Assembly (NCBI GenBank): GCA_902475785.1
Contig: CABSAN010000039.1
Coordinates: forward strand, 1-18,995
Source: an uncultured Collinsella sp.
GTDB lineage: Bacteria > Actinomycetota > Coriobacteriia > Coriobacteriales > Coriobacteriaceae
Length of the DNA stretch: 18,995 nt
Direction of reading: 5' to 3'
In this document: piece after piece, positions 1 to 6,801 of the stretch
Numbering within the stretch: position 1 is the stretch's first letter
How the letters are laid out: every line of letters starts with the position of its first letter
Position numbers and translations under genes: made by a program
Notes under the pieces: generated by a model
Told to the model about the DNA's origin: nothing
Database searches by the model: none
The model's input: the letters and a program-made list of their open reading frames with translations, nothing else

Positions 1-64
1 CCTGCTTTCTACGGCCAGGGAAGCGGCCCCTTACACCAACATTCGGCACGCGATCCTTAAGCGC

Positions 65-98
65 GGGGCCGGCGGGGCAATTTTGCCCCACCGGCCCC
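65..98 (-). terminator. Strong GC hairpin after the hydrogenase operon
   Basis: An 8-bp GGGGCCGG/CCGGCCCC stem continues, after one mismatch, into GGGGCAA/TTGCCCC with a tiny loop. It lies about 20 bases past the ferredoxin stop codon on the minus strand. No clear U-tract follows, so it is either a non-canonical terminator or an mRNA 3'-end stabiliser. Positions 1-64 show nothing else recognisable. Confidence 0.55.
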
Positions 99-119
99 TA
101 TTCCAGCTCTATTCCAGCG

Positions 120-461
120 CTATTCCGGTTTGGTTTCTACCGTGGGAGTCTTGTCCACCGCAACTGGAGTGCGGGCGGTGTCCATGCTCAGACAGTGTTT
201 GGGGCAGCTTTCGATGCACTCGCCGCATACCACGCAGGCGTACGGGTCAATCGACCAGGTACCGCCTTTGCGACCGACCGCGAGCGCGCCCGCCGGGCAG
301 CGCCGCGCGCACATGCCGCAGCAGATGCACACATCCATGTCATTGACGATATGCCCGCGCAAGCGCTCGGGCGCCGTCAGCTTCTCCTGCGGATAGCACA
401 CCGTGACCGGCTGCTTGACCATAGAACCCAAGGCCGTCTTGGCAAATGTCAGCAAACTCAT
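120..461 (-). CDS. Ferredoxin-like 2x[4Fe-4S] subunit of group 4 hydrogenase (EchF/HycF-like)
   Basis: This 113-residue protein has two classical [4Fe-4S] motifs: C45-x2-C48-x2-C51-x3-C55-P and C76-x2-C79-x2-C82-x3-C86-P. In EchF/HycF/NuoI-type subunits such a pair passes electrons from the soluble donor (reduced ferredoxin or a formate dehydrogenase arm) to the NuoB-like small subunit. The length fits EchF. It is the last gene of the operon, starting 7 bases after the large-subunit stop, with AAAGG about 10 bases before the ATG and overlapping the end of that gene. The C-terminal 20 residues are a Thr/Val/Lys-rich tail without known function. The assignment to the hydrogenase is firm from context. 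Whether the physiological donor is ferredoxin or formate cannot be read here, because no formate dehydrogenase gene is in the window. Confidence 0.9.
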   Translation of the reverse strand: MSLLTFAKTALGSMVKQPVTVCYPQEKLTAPERLRGHIVNDMDVCICCGMCARRCPAGALAVGRKGGTWSIDPYACVVCGECIESCPKHCLSMDTARTPVAVDKTPTVETKPE

Positions 462-468
462 GCCGCGC

Positions 469-1557
469 CTACCTTTCCGTGCAGCTAATGCAGGGGTCGA
501 TGGTCAGGATAATCATGGGCACGTTGGCAAGGAGCACGCCCCGCAGCGCATGCGTCAGACCCGCCAGGTTTTGCGACGTCGGCGTTCGCACGCGGAAGCG
601 GTCCAGGTTCTTGGTGCCGTTGCCGCGTACATAGTAGTACGCCTCGCCGCGCGGCTGCTCAATCACAACCTCGCCACGCGCGCCGTCAGCCGGGGTGAGC
701 TTGGTGCGCCCGCCGATGCCGTCGTGCGGAATCTTGCCCACAAGCTCCTTAATGATGTCCATGGCCTGCATGACCTCGGCACAACGCACCTGGCAGCGGG
801 CATAGCAGTCGCCGTCGGTCGCCACGATAGGCTCAAACGCGGCCAGGTCCGCATAGGCACCGTCGCCGAACATGCGCACGTCGTAATCCACGCCCGAAGC
901 GCGCCCGAATGGGCCGACCATCGACAGATCAAGCGCGTCCTTCTTGCTGATCACACCCACGCCATGCAGGCGCTCGCCGCAGCTGTTGTCGTCCAAAAAC
1001 GTATGCACCAGGGCCTCGTAGTCGGGACGCATGGCATCGAGCGTCTGCACAATACCCGCCAGCTCAGAGTCCTCAATATCGTGCTTAAGGCCGCCAATCT
1101 CGTTAATCGAAAGGATCACTCGGCCGCCGCAAGTGCTCTCGAAGATCTTGAGAATCTGCTCGCGCAGGGTCCACGAACGATAGAACAGCGCCTCGAAGCC
1201 AAAGGCATCGGCGAGCAGGCCCAGCCACAGCAGATGCGAGTGGATGCGCGAAAGCTCGTGCAAAATGGTGCGGATATACTGCACGCGACCGGGCACCTCG
1301 ATGCCGAGCATGCGTTCGCAGGCGCTAGCATAGCCGCAGCTGTGGCCCACGGCGCAGATGCCGCAGATGCGCTCGGCGATGTAGCCAAACTGGTGCATGT
1401 CACGCTTTTCGGTGAGTTTCTCGAGCCCGCGGTGCACAAAGCCGATCTGCGGAATTGCCTCGATAACGCGGTCGTCCTCGATCACCAAGTCCAGATGGAG
1501 CGGCTCGGGCAGCACCGGGTGTTGCGGGCCAAACGGAATAACGGAGCGATGTGCCAT
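469..1557 (-). CDS. Group 4 [NiFe] hydrogenase large (catalytic) subunit, EchE/HycE-like
   Basis: This is a 362-residue NuoD-like catalytic subunit that carries the NiFe centre reducing protons to H2. The N-terminal ligand motif is R63-I-C65-G-I-C68-x3-H72 and the C-terminal one is D354-P-C356-x2-C359-T-E-R362, giving the four cysteines needed for Ni and Fe. The length matches EchE and is shorter than HycE, which has a fused NuoC-like domain; here that domain is the next gene upstream. The protein stops immediately after the Arg of the DPCxxCxxR motif, so the C-terminal peptide normally removed by a maturation protease is absent. A GGAGG inside the last codons of the preceding gene serves as its ribosome binding site, so translation is probably coupled. 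Family identity is certain. The Ech versus formate-hydrogenlyase subtype is inferred from gene order and lengths. Confidence 0.93.
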   Translation of the reverse strand: MAHRSVIPFGPQHPVLPEPLHLDLVIEDDRVIEAIPQIGFVHRGLEKLTEKRDMHQFGYIAERICGICAVGHSCGYASACERMLGIEVPGRVQYIRTILHELSRIHSHLLWLGLLADAFGFEALFYRSWTLREQILKIFESTCGGRVILSINEIGGLKHDIEDSELAGIVQTLDAMRPDYEALVHTFLDDNSCGERLHGVGVISKKDALDLSMVGPFGRASGVDYDVRMFGDGAYADLAAFEPIVATDGDCYARCQVRCAEVMQAMDIIKELVGKIPHDGIGGRTKLTPADGARGEVVIEQPRGEAYYYVRGNGTKNLDRFRVRTPTSQNLAGLTHALRGVLLANVPMIILTIDPCISCTER

Positions 1558-1562
1558 GGACC

Positions 1563-2282
1563 TTACGCCTCCTTTTTCTGCTTGTCGCGGGCGGCCTTGG
1601 CGGCAAGCGCCGCGCGGACCTTGGCCGCTTTCTCGGGATCCATGGCGGCGAGCTTTGCCTCCATCTCGGCAGCCTTGAGCGCGGCCCTGGCGGCAGCCTC
1701 ATCGCGCTGAGCATCGGAGCCGGCAGCCGCAGCGGGCTGAGCGACGGCAGCGCCCGCAGCATCGCCAGCGCCCGCGGCGCCCTCTCCCGCAGCAGCCGCA
1801 GCCGCGGCGGCCTTTTCGGCCGCGGCCTTGCGCGCCTTGGCCTCGGCGGCGGCGCGGACCTTCATGGCTTTCTCTCGCGCGGCCTTCACCTCGGGCGTGA
1901 TGACGCTCATGGGCTCGGCAGTCGAGACCTGGTAGAAAAAGCCCTTAAAGTCGATCTGCATGTCGGTGATGGCAAGACCAAATAGGTCGTGTGCTTCGTT
2001 CTCAAACGGGAACACCGCCGGATAGTACGAGCTGATGGACGGAATCTCCTGGTGCTGGTCAATACCCTCGACCACCAGATTCTCAATCGCATAGTTTCCG
2101 TCCCGCGCGATCTGTTCTTGCGCAGCGCGGACGTTGATAAATGTATAGACCAGGCGATACGATCCGTCGTCCACACAGCGCTCGGCATGCATCTGCACAA
2201 AGCGCGCGCCGTCACCCTTGAGCGCCTGCACATGCGGCAACAGCTCATCGATCCCGACGGTGGTATAGATTGCCTTTTGCAT
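1563..2282 (-). CDS. NuoC-like (30 kDa) hydrogenase subunit with long Ala/Lys-rich tail (EchD-like)
   Basis: Residues 1 to about 120 resemble the 30-kDa complex I subunit family (NuoC, EchD, N-terminal part of HycE). They include the typical stretch around 'ISSYYPAVFPFENEAHDLFG', where the conserved Glu-His-Asp region packs against the catalytic subunit. After about residue 125 the protein becomes a roughly 115-residue low-complexity region of Ala, Lys, Glu and Gly, predicted to be helical and disordered, which EchD proteins normally lack. The start ATG overlaps the stop of the small-subunit gene by one base (TAATG), and the stop lies 5 bases before the large-subunit start, so the genes are translationally coupled. 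The function of the tail is unknown. Confidence 0.88.
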   Translation of the reverse strand: MQKAIYTTVGIDELLPHVQALKGDGARFVQMHAERCVDDGSYRLVYTFINVRAAQEQIARDGNYAIENLVVEGIDQHQEIPSISSYYPAVFPFENEAHDLFGLAITDMQIDFKGFFYQVSTAEPMSVITPEVKAAREKAMKVRAAAEAKARKAAAEKAAAAAAAAGEGAAGAGDAAGAAVAQPAAAAGSDAQRDEAAARAALKAAEMEAKLAAMDPEKAAKVRAALAAKAARDKQKKEA

Positions 2283-2884
2283 TACTCGGCCTCCTTTGCA
2301 GCGGCTGGCGTCCCAGCGGGTGCGTCGCCAGCGGCGGGCGCGGCGGGCGTCCCGGCAGGGGCGTCGCCGACCCCCGCAGCCACAAACCCGTCCTCGCCCA
2401 GCTCAACGCCACCGTCCCAGGTAGCGGCGCCGCCCACGGTGAGCGGATCGCCACCGGCGCGCATCACGGCCTCCTTCTGATCAAGAATGCCGCACGCCTC
2501 CACGATGGCATCGATCACGGTCTCGGGGCGAATGGCGCACCCGGGCGCGTACACGTCCACGGGAATCGCGCGGTCCACGCCGCCGATCACGTTATACGCA
2601 TCGCGGAACACGCCGCCCGAGCACGCGCAGATGCCGCACGCCACCACGCACTTGGGCTCGAGCATCTGGTTGTAGATCTGGCGCACGACGGGCAGGTTCT
2701 GGGCATTGACCGACCCCGTCACCAAAAAGATGTCCGCATGCTTGGGGTTGCCGGTGTTGACCACGCCAAAGCGCTCCGCATCGAACAGCGGCGTGAGCGA
2801 GGCCAGCACCTCGATATCGCATCCGTTGCAGCTCGAGCCGTCGTAATGAATAACCCACGGCGAGCGCGACATTTTATGATCCAT
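2282..2884 (-). CDS. NuoB-like small subunit of group 4 hydrogenase (EchC/HycG-like)
   Basis: This 200-residue NuoB/HycG/EchC-family protein binds the single proximal [4Fe-4S] cluster that feeds the NiFe site. The four cysteines are visible: C19-x2-C22 in 'SSCNGCDIE', C86 in 'CGICACSGG' and C116 in 'YAPGCAIRPE'. The conserved fold runs to about residue 140. The remaining 60 residues hold two near-identical Ala/Pro/Gly repeats ('GDAPAGTPAA') that family members usually lack. The ATG at 2884 has TAGGAGG 8 bases upstream; the TAG of that site is the stop codon of the preceding membrane-subunit gene, a tight operon junction. An internal Met5 is less well placed. Confidence 0.92.
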   Translation of the reverse strand: MDHKMSRSPWVIHYDGSSCNGCDIEVLASLTPLFDAERFGVVNTGNPKHADIFLVTGSVNAQNLPVVRQIYNQMLEPKCVVACGICACSGGVFRDAYNVIGGVDRAIPVDVYAPGCAIRPETVIDAIVEACGILDQKEAVMRAGGDPLTVGGAATWDGGVELGEDGFVAAGVGDAPAGTPAAPAAGDAPAGTPAAAKEAE

Positions 2885-2896
2885 GGATGCCGCCTC

Positions 2897-5779
2897 CTAA
2901 ATAAACACGTCGACGAGGATGGGCATAAGGTTGAGCAGGCCAAACACCAGCGCCACGCCCCAGCCGAGCTTAAAGCAGCTGCGCCAGGTGCTGCGTGCGA
3001 AGGTGTTGTCGATCAGGACCTCGACAAAATACGTCGCGGCCATCACGACCAGGGCGACCAGCCAGCTCACCGGATTGTCCCAGACAAAGAACATGCCCAC
3101 CCACATCAAAAACAGCACGGTCTCGCACCAGTGCATAAGGGTCATCTTGGCCAGCGTGCCGCCGCTCATCTCGGTGGCGACGCCCTGGACGATCTCCTGA
3201 TGCGCGTGATGCGAGTACGAAAGGTCGAACGGCGACTTGCGCAGCTTGATGGTAAGCACCGCGAGCAGCGCGAGAAAAATGGGCGCGCTGCACACGATGA
3301 TGGGGGCCGACTGCCCCGTCACGGCGATAGAATCGAAGCTGTCGGTGGCAAGGTACAGGCCCACGCTCATCAGCAGAACAGCGGGCTCGTAACTCATAAC
3401 CTGCAGCAGCTCGCGATCAGCGCCAACCTGGGCAAACGGGCTTTGCGTCGAGGCGGACGCCAGCACCACAAAGATCGCGGCGAGCGTCACCATAAAGGCG
3501 CACAGCAGCGTGTTGGAGCCCGACACAAAGATGCCGCCGCCCACGACGGTAAAGATGAGCGCGCACGCCATGTAGGTATCGTCCATGGTGTTTACGCTGG
3601 CAGGGGCTTTGCGCAGCAGCTTGGCAACGTCGTAGAAGGGCTGCAGCAGACGCGGCCCCACGCGACCCTGCATGCGAGCGGACAGCTTGCGGTCAAGGCC
3701 GTCAATCAAACCGCCCACAAGCGGCGCCAGCAAGGCAAACGCCACGGTACCAATAAAAATGCCCAAGACGCCCGAACCTTCAAAATACTTGCCGCGCAGC
3801 ACCGAGGGCGCGCTCATGGCAAGCCGCTCGGGCCCAATCCACGCGCAACACAGCAGCGCAAACAAGATAATGCTGCAGCACACGACGCTACCCGCGGGGC
3901 CAATACGCTTCTCGCCAAGGGCGTCCTCCGAGTACCAATTGCGCTTTTCGGCCTTCACCTCGTGTCCCATCGAGCCGCGGAAATGACGGTAGTTCTCGGT
4001 TCCAACGCCCGAAAGGTACACGTTGACGTGCGGCTTATTGCTCACGCGGAATGAAGTCAGCAGCACCACGGCGATAAACGCCACGATAACCACCATCAGA
4101 TACATTGCGTCCTTGCCGATAACGTACGGCACGCGGCCAAACACCATGGCGAGGTAAGGCGACACCAGACCGCTCGAGATGAGCGGGAAGGCTACGCAGC
4201 ACAGAATCAGCAGCGCGGCGATGGTGTTGAGCGCCATCCATTCGGTCTTATGGACATTACCCTCAACGTTTTGAGCCGTGGGGTCGACGCCCGAAAGTTT
4301 GGCAAGCCACTTGCCCCAGAAGTAAAACGTCGCGGCCGAGCCAAAGGCAAGCACCATGATCATGAGCACGTTGCCGGTCTGCGCAAACGCCACCAGGGCA
4401 CCCCACTTGGACACGAGCATGCCAAACGGCGCCACAAACATGCCCATGATGCCCAGCATCATCAGACGCGTCAGGTGCGGAATGCGGCTGAACATACCGT
4501 CCATGTCCTCGATATTGCGGCTGCCGATATGATGCTCGGCCGTGCCCACGCACAGGAACAGCAGCGACTTTGCCACCGTGTGAAACAGAATCAGGAAGAT
4601 GGCCGCCCATACGGCCTCGGGCGCGCCGACACCCAAGCAGGCACTGATGAGGCCCAAGTTGGAAATGGTGGAGTACGCGAGCACGCGCTTGGCGTTGCTC
4701 TGCGAGATGGCCATGAGGGCAGCGAGCAAAAACGTGATGGCACCCACACTCGTGACCATAAAGCCAGTCACGGGATAGATGGCATAGAGCGGGCTCAGCT
4801 TGACCATCAGGAACACGCCGGCTTTGACCATGGTTGACGAGTGCAGCAGGGCGCTCGTGGGAGTGGGGGCAACCATAGCACCGAGCAGCCAGGTGTGGAA
4901 CGGCATCTGCGCGGCCTTGGTGAGCGCGGCGAGCGACAGCAGGATGACCGGCATCACCAGCAGCGCGGACTGCGCGGTTCCGGCGCCGGAAAGCTCGATC
5001 ATGCCCGAGATGGTCAGCGGCATGCCGTTAACGTGCAGGTACATGAGTCCGGCCAAAAACGCGATGCCGCCCAGCATGTTGAGGATGATCTGGGTAAAGG
5101 CGTTCTTGATGGCCTCGGGCGTGCGTGTGTAGCCAATCATGAGGAACGAGCACACGGTGGTGATTTCCCAGCCGCAGAACAGCCACTCGAGGTTGTCGCT
5201 CGTCACGATGACAAACATGGCCGAGAGAAACAAGAACATGAGCGCCAGGAACTGCGGGCGTCGGTCGGGCGCGGTCTGCCCGCGCAGCGCGGCCTCGTGC
5301 TCGTCATGGGCCTGGAAGTCCTTCATGTAGCCCAGGGCATACACGCAGATAAGGCTGCCGACGATGCCGACGGCGAGGACCATGATCGCGCTCATGTAAT
5401 CCAGGTAGAGCGGCGTTGCGGTGACAGCCTCGGCCGCAGGCAGCGTCATGACAGCAAAGGTAACGGAGCCCACCAGCTGGACTATGCCGAGCACCGTGGT
5501 GAGCGCGTTCCTATATTTGTACGCGCTGTACAGGATGACGGCGCACAGGATGACATCGATGACGGAGCTGATGATCGAGAGCACATGCGAGGTGCCGGGG
5601 GCAACCTCAAAGCTCTGCGGACCCGTGCCAAAAAACATGACGGCGACTACAACTGTCACCGCCATAATAATGCCGGAACCTATGAGCCCCACCGCATCGC
5701 GGGCGCGGTCACCGCGCGCGAGCAGCATGCCCAGCGCCGGTACCAGCGGAAACAGGGTAAGGAAATACAGTAGCGTCAT
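2897..5779 (-). CDS. Fused proton-channel membrane subunit of group 4 hydrogenase (EchA/HycC + EchB/HycD)
   Basis: One 960-residue polytopic membrane protein contains two subunits that are normally separate. Residues 1 to about 575 are a NuoL/M/HyfB-type antiporter-like module: many hydrophobic helices, with the conserved Lys/His stretch 'TKAAQMPFHTWLLGAM' and 'PTSALLHSSTMVKAG' near residues 285-325. A charged, probably cytoplasmic linker spans about 577-628. The remainder is NuoH/HycD-like, with 'DRKLSARMQGRVGPR' near 690-705, then 'GADRELLQVMSYEP' and 'SPFDLSYSHHAHQEIVQG'. In Ech and formate-hydrogenlyase complexes these two modules anchor the hydrogenase and are thought to translocate ions. 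The total length is close to the sum of HycC and HycD. It is the first gene of the operon; GGGGGAG lies 7 bases before the ATG. The frame is open throughout, so this is a true fusion unless the assembly removed a stop. Confidence 0.93.
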   Translation of the reverse strand: MTLLYFLTLFPLVPALGMLLARGDRARDAVGLIGSGIIMAVTVVVAVMFFGTGPQSFEVAPGTSHVLSIISSVIDVILCAVILYSAYKYRNALTTVLGIVQLVGSVTFAVMTLPAAEAVTATPLYLDYMSAIMVLAVGIVGSLICVYALGYMKDFQAHDEHEAALRGQTAPDRRPQFLALMFLFLSAMFVIVTSDNLEWLFCGWEITTVCSFLMIGYTRTPEAIKNAFTQIILNMLGGIAFLAGLMYLHVNGMPLTISGMIELSGAGTAQSALLVMPVILLSLAALTKAAQMPFHTWLLGAMVAPTPTSALLHSSTMVKAGVFLMVKLSPLYAIYPVTGFMVTSVGAITFLLAALMAISQSNAKRVLAYSTISNLGLISACLGVGAPEAVWAAIFLILFHTVAKSLLFLCVGTAEHHIGSRNIEDMDGMFSRIPHLTRLMMLGIMGMFVAPFGMLVSKWGALVAFAQTGNVLMIMVLAFGSAATFYFWGKWLAKLSGVDPTAQNVEGNVHKTEWMALNTIAALLILCCVAFPLISSGLVSPYLAMVFGRVPYVIGKDAMYLMVVIVAFIAVVLLTSFRVSNKPHVNVYLSGVGTENYRHFRGSMGHEVKAEKRNWYSEDALGEKRIGPAGSVVCCSIILFALLCCAWIGPERLAMSAPSVLRGKYFEGSGVLGIFIGTVAFALLAPLVGGLIDGLDRKLSARMQGRVGPRLLQPFYDVAKLLRKAPASVNTMDDTYMACALIFTVVGGGIFVSGSNTLLCAFMVTLAAIFVVLASASTQSPFAQVGADRELLQVMSYEPAVLLMSVGLYLATDSFDSIAVTGQSAPIIVCSAPIFLALLAVLTIKLRKSPFDLSYSHHAHQEIVQGVATEMSGGTLAKMTLMHWCETVLFLMWVGMFFVWDNPVSWLVALVVMAATYFVEVLIDNTFARSTWRSCFKLGWGVALVFGLLNLMPILVDVFI

Positions 5780-5924
5780 ACCATCACTCCCCCATGCAAA
5801 AACGCTGCAATTGTTTAACGTTATAGCTCAATTGAGGAGTAGCGGCGGCAGGTTTTCGGTCAACTGGGGAGTTTTAGGCGTACAGGGCAAGGGCACGTCC
5901 GCATTGGAGCAGAGGGGCGGCAAG
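5780..5924 (-). promoter_or_regulatory. Upstream region of the hydrogenase operon
   Basis: This 145-base leader separates the operon start from the terminator of the HTH gene. On the minus strand a TATAAC (5820-5825) could be a -10 element, but no good -35 lies 17 bases upstream, suggesting activator dependence or another sigma factor. Just upstream of it is a perfect 10-bp palindrome, CTCAATTGAG (5827-5836), with a second CAATTG at 5808-5813 and AACGTT between them. These are candidate operator half-sites. No promoter is claimed with certainty. Confidence 0.3.
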
Positions 5925-5947
5925 AAAAATGCGCCCCCGTGGGCGCA
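5925..5947 (-). terminator. Rho-independent terminator of the HTH gene
   Basis: On the minus strand a perfect 7-bp TGCGCCC/GGGCGCA stem with a 4-base loop is followed at once by TTTTT. It starts 13 bases after the stop codon of the HTH gene and should separate that gene from the hydrogenase operon. Confidence 0.8.
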
Positions 5948-5959
5948 CCATCCCGTTCG

Positions 5960-6364
5960 CTATTCCGCCTTTTTAACGCGCGGCTTGCGACCCCGCGGCT
6001 TATCGACCAGCGCCGCCTCGCCGCCGTCGCGGTACAGGCGGCACCAAGCCTTGACCGAAGACTCGCTGGGGATCTTGTGCTTGATCATGGCCTCGCGAAC
6101 CGTCAGGCCGTTTTCCAGACGGTCCTTAACCACGGCGAGCTTTACGTCGTACGAATAGGTGTGATGGCGAGCGCCCGCGTTGAGCACAGCGTCGGCACCG
6201 CCCACGGCATATGCACGGGCCCACTGACGAGCCGTGGCCTGGGGAATGCCGAGCTTTGCAGCGAGGGCGCGGTGACCGACCCCCTCTTGGAGGATCTCGA
6301 CGGCACGCTGCCTAACCTCGGGCGCATGCGTGCGAGTCCTAGTTGCTTCCGACATACCTGCCAC
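5960..6364 (-). CDS. Small double helix-turn-helix protein, transposase OrfA-like, stand-alone
   Basis: This is a 134-residue basic protein with two HTH units. The first (about 15-65, 'RQRAVEILQEGVGHRALAAKLGIPQATARQWARAY') and the second (about 72-120, 'YSYDVKLAVVKDRLENGLTVREAMIKHKIPSESSVKAWCRLYRDGG') resemble the DNA-binding domains of IS3/IS150-type OrfA and related terminal-repeat-binding proteins. A basic tail, 'KPRGRKPRVKK', follows. There is no OrfB/DDE catalytic partner and no terminal inverted repeats around it. It has its own promoter and terminator, so it looks like a stand-alone, possibly domesticated DNA-binding protein and not part of an active IS. The first codon is GTG at 6364; an in-frame ATG at 6355 is an alternative, and neither has a strong ribosome binding site. 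A role in regulating the downstream hydrogenase operon is only a guess from position. Confidence 0.75.
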   Translation of the reverse strand: MAGMSEATRTRTHAPEVRQRAVEILQEGVGHRALAAKLGIPQATARQWARAYAVGGADAVLNAGARHHTYSYDVKLAVVKDRLENGLTVREAMIKHKIPSESSVKAWCRLYRDGGEAALVDKPRGRKPRVKKAE

Positions 6365-6405
6365 TTCTTAGCCTTAACCGTTAATCTGCTTTCTTACGTG
6401 CATGC

Positions 6406-6434
6406 TAGATAGTAGCATTTTGCTGTTTGCTCAA
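6406..6434 (-). promoter_or_regulatory. Sigma70-type promoter for the HTH gene
   Basis: On the minus strand TTGAGC (6429-6434) and TATCTA (6406-6411) are separated by exactly 17 bases. Transcription would start about 35 bases before the GTG. The surroundings are AT-rich compared with the rest of the window. Confidence 0.6.
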
Positions 6435-6691
6435 AGCAGTTAATTAAAATAGACGCGGCATTATCTGGGCATTTGACACCTATTTACGACGTTTCTTTAT
6501 CGATTATTTACGCTGGTAGCTAGCTCGCAGCTAATCGTCATTCGTTTGCCAACAAAATTGGCATCTCTTTATGTCCTTTGGTCTAGAGGGAATAATTATT
6601 AACCCCTCCCCCAATAATTTTGAGCGGCCTGCAGGGCAGTGACGCCTCACTCCTCATGATTACCGCGCATTGCCATCCACCCGAGCAAAAC
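6435..6691. other. AT-rich intergenic stretch without a recognisable gene
   Basis: This part of the gap between the HTH gene and the flavoenzyme gene is notably AT-rich (for example AATAATTATTAA near 6589-6600) in an otherwise GC-rich window. I see no credible ORF, tRNA or structured RNA. It may be the residue of an old insertion or an upstream binding region for the HTH gene promoter. Confidence 0.4.
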
Positions 6692-6731
6692 AAAAAGGAC
6701 GGGACCCGCTGCGCTTGCAGACCCCGCCCCG
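6692..6731 (-). terminator. Rho-independent terminator of the flavoenzyme gene
   Basis: On the minus strand, about 70 bases after the stop codon, a GC-rich hairpin with an inner 4-bp stem (CTGC/GCAG), an internal bulge and an outer GGGGCGG/TCCCGTCC-type stem (two G-U pairs) is followed by TTTTTGTTTTG. The stem is imperfect but the U-tract is clear. Confidence 0.6.
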
Positions 6732-6801
6732 GTTGAAACCCGATGGGACGCAGCCGGGCGAGGCGGATCCGTGCTACCGCCCCGCCCCACCGCGATGTTG
6801 G

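Noticed and set aside
403..1710. Long plus-strand open frame (435 codons) opposite the hydrogenase genes
   Set aside because: Antisense shadow of the large subunit and NuoC-like genes. Its translation is His/Ala/Arg-rich without motifs, whereas the minus strand has unmistakable family motifs.
2270..4054. 594-codon plus-strand open frame
   Set aside because: Antisense to the small subunit and the fused membrane subunit; no recognisable domain and no ribosome binding site.
120..5779. Respiratory complex I (nuo) operon
   Set aside because: The large subunit keeps both CxxC NiFe ligand pairs (C65/C68 and C356/C359), which NuoD has lost, and the NADH module genes are absent.
5960..6364. Active insertion sequence
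   Set aside because: Only an OrfA-like DNA-binding part is present; there is no DDE domain, terminal inverted repeat or target duplication around it.
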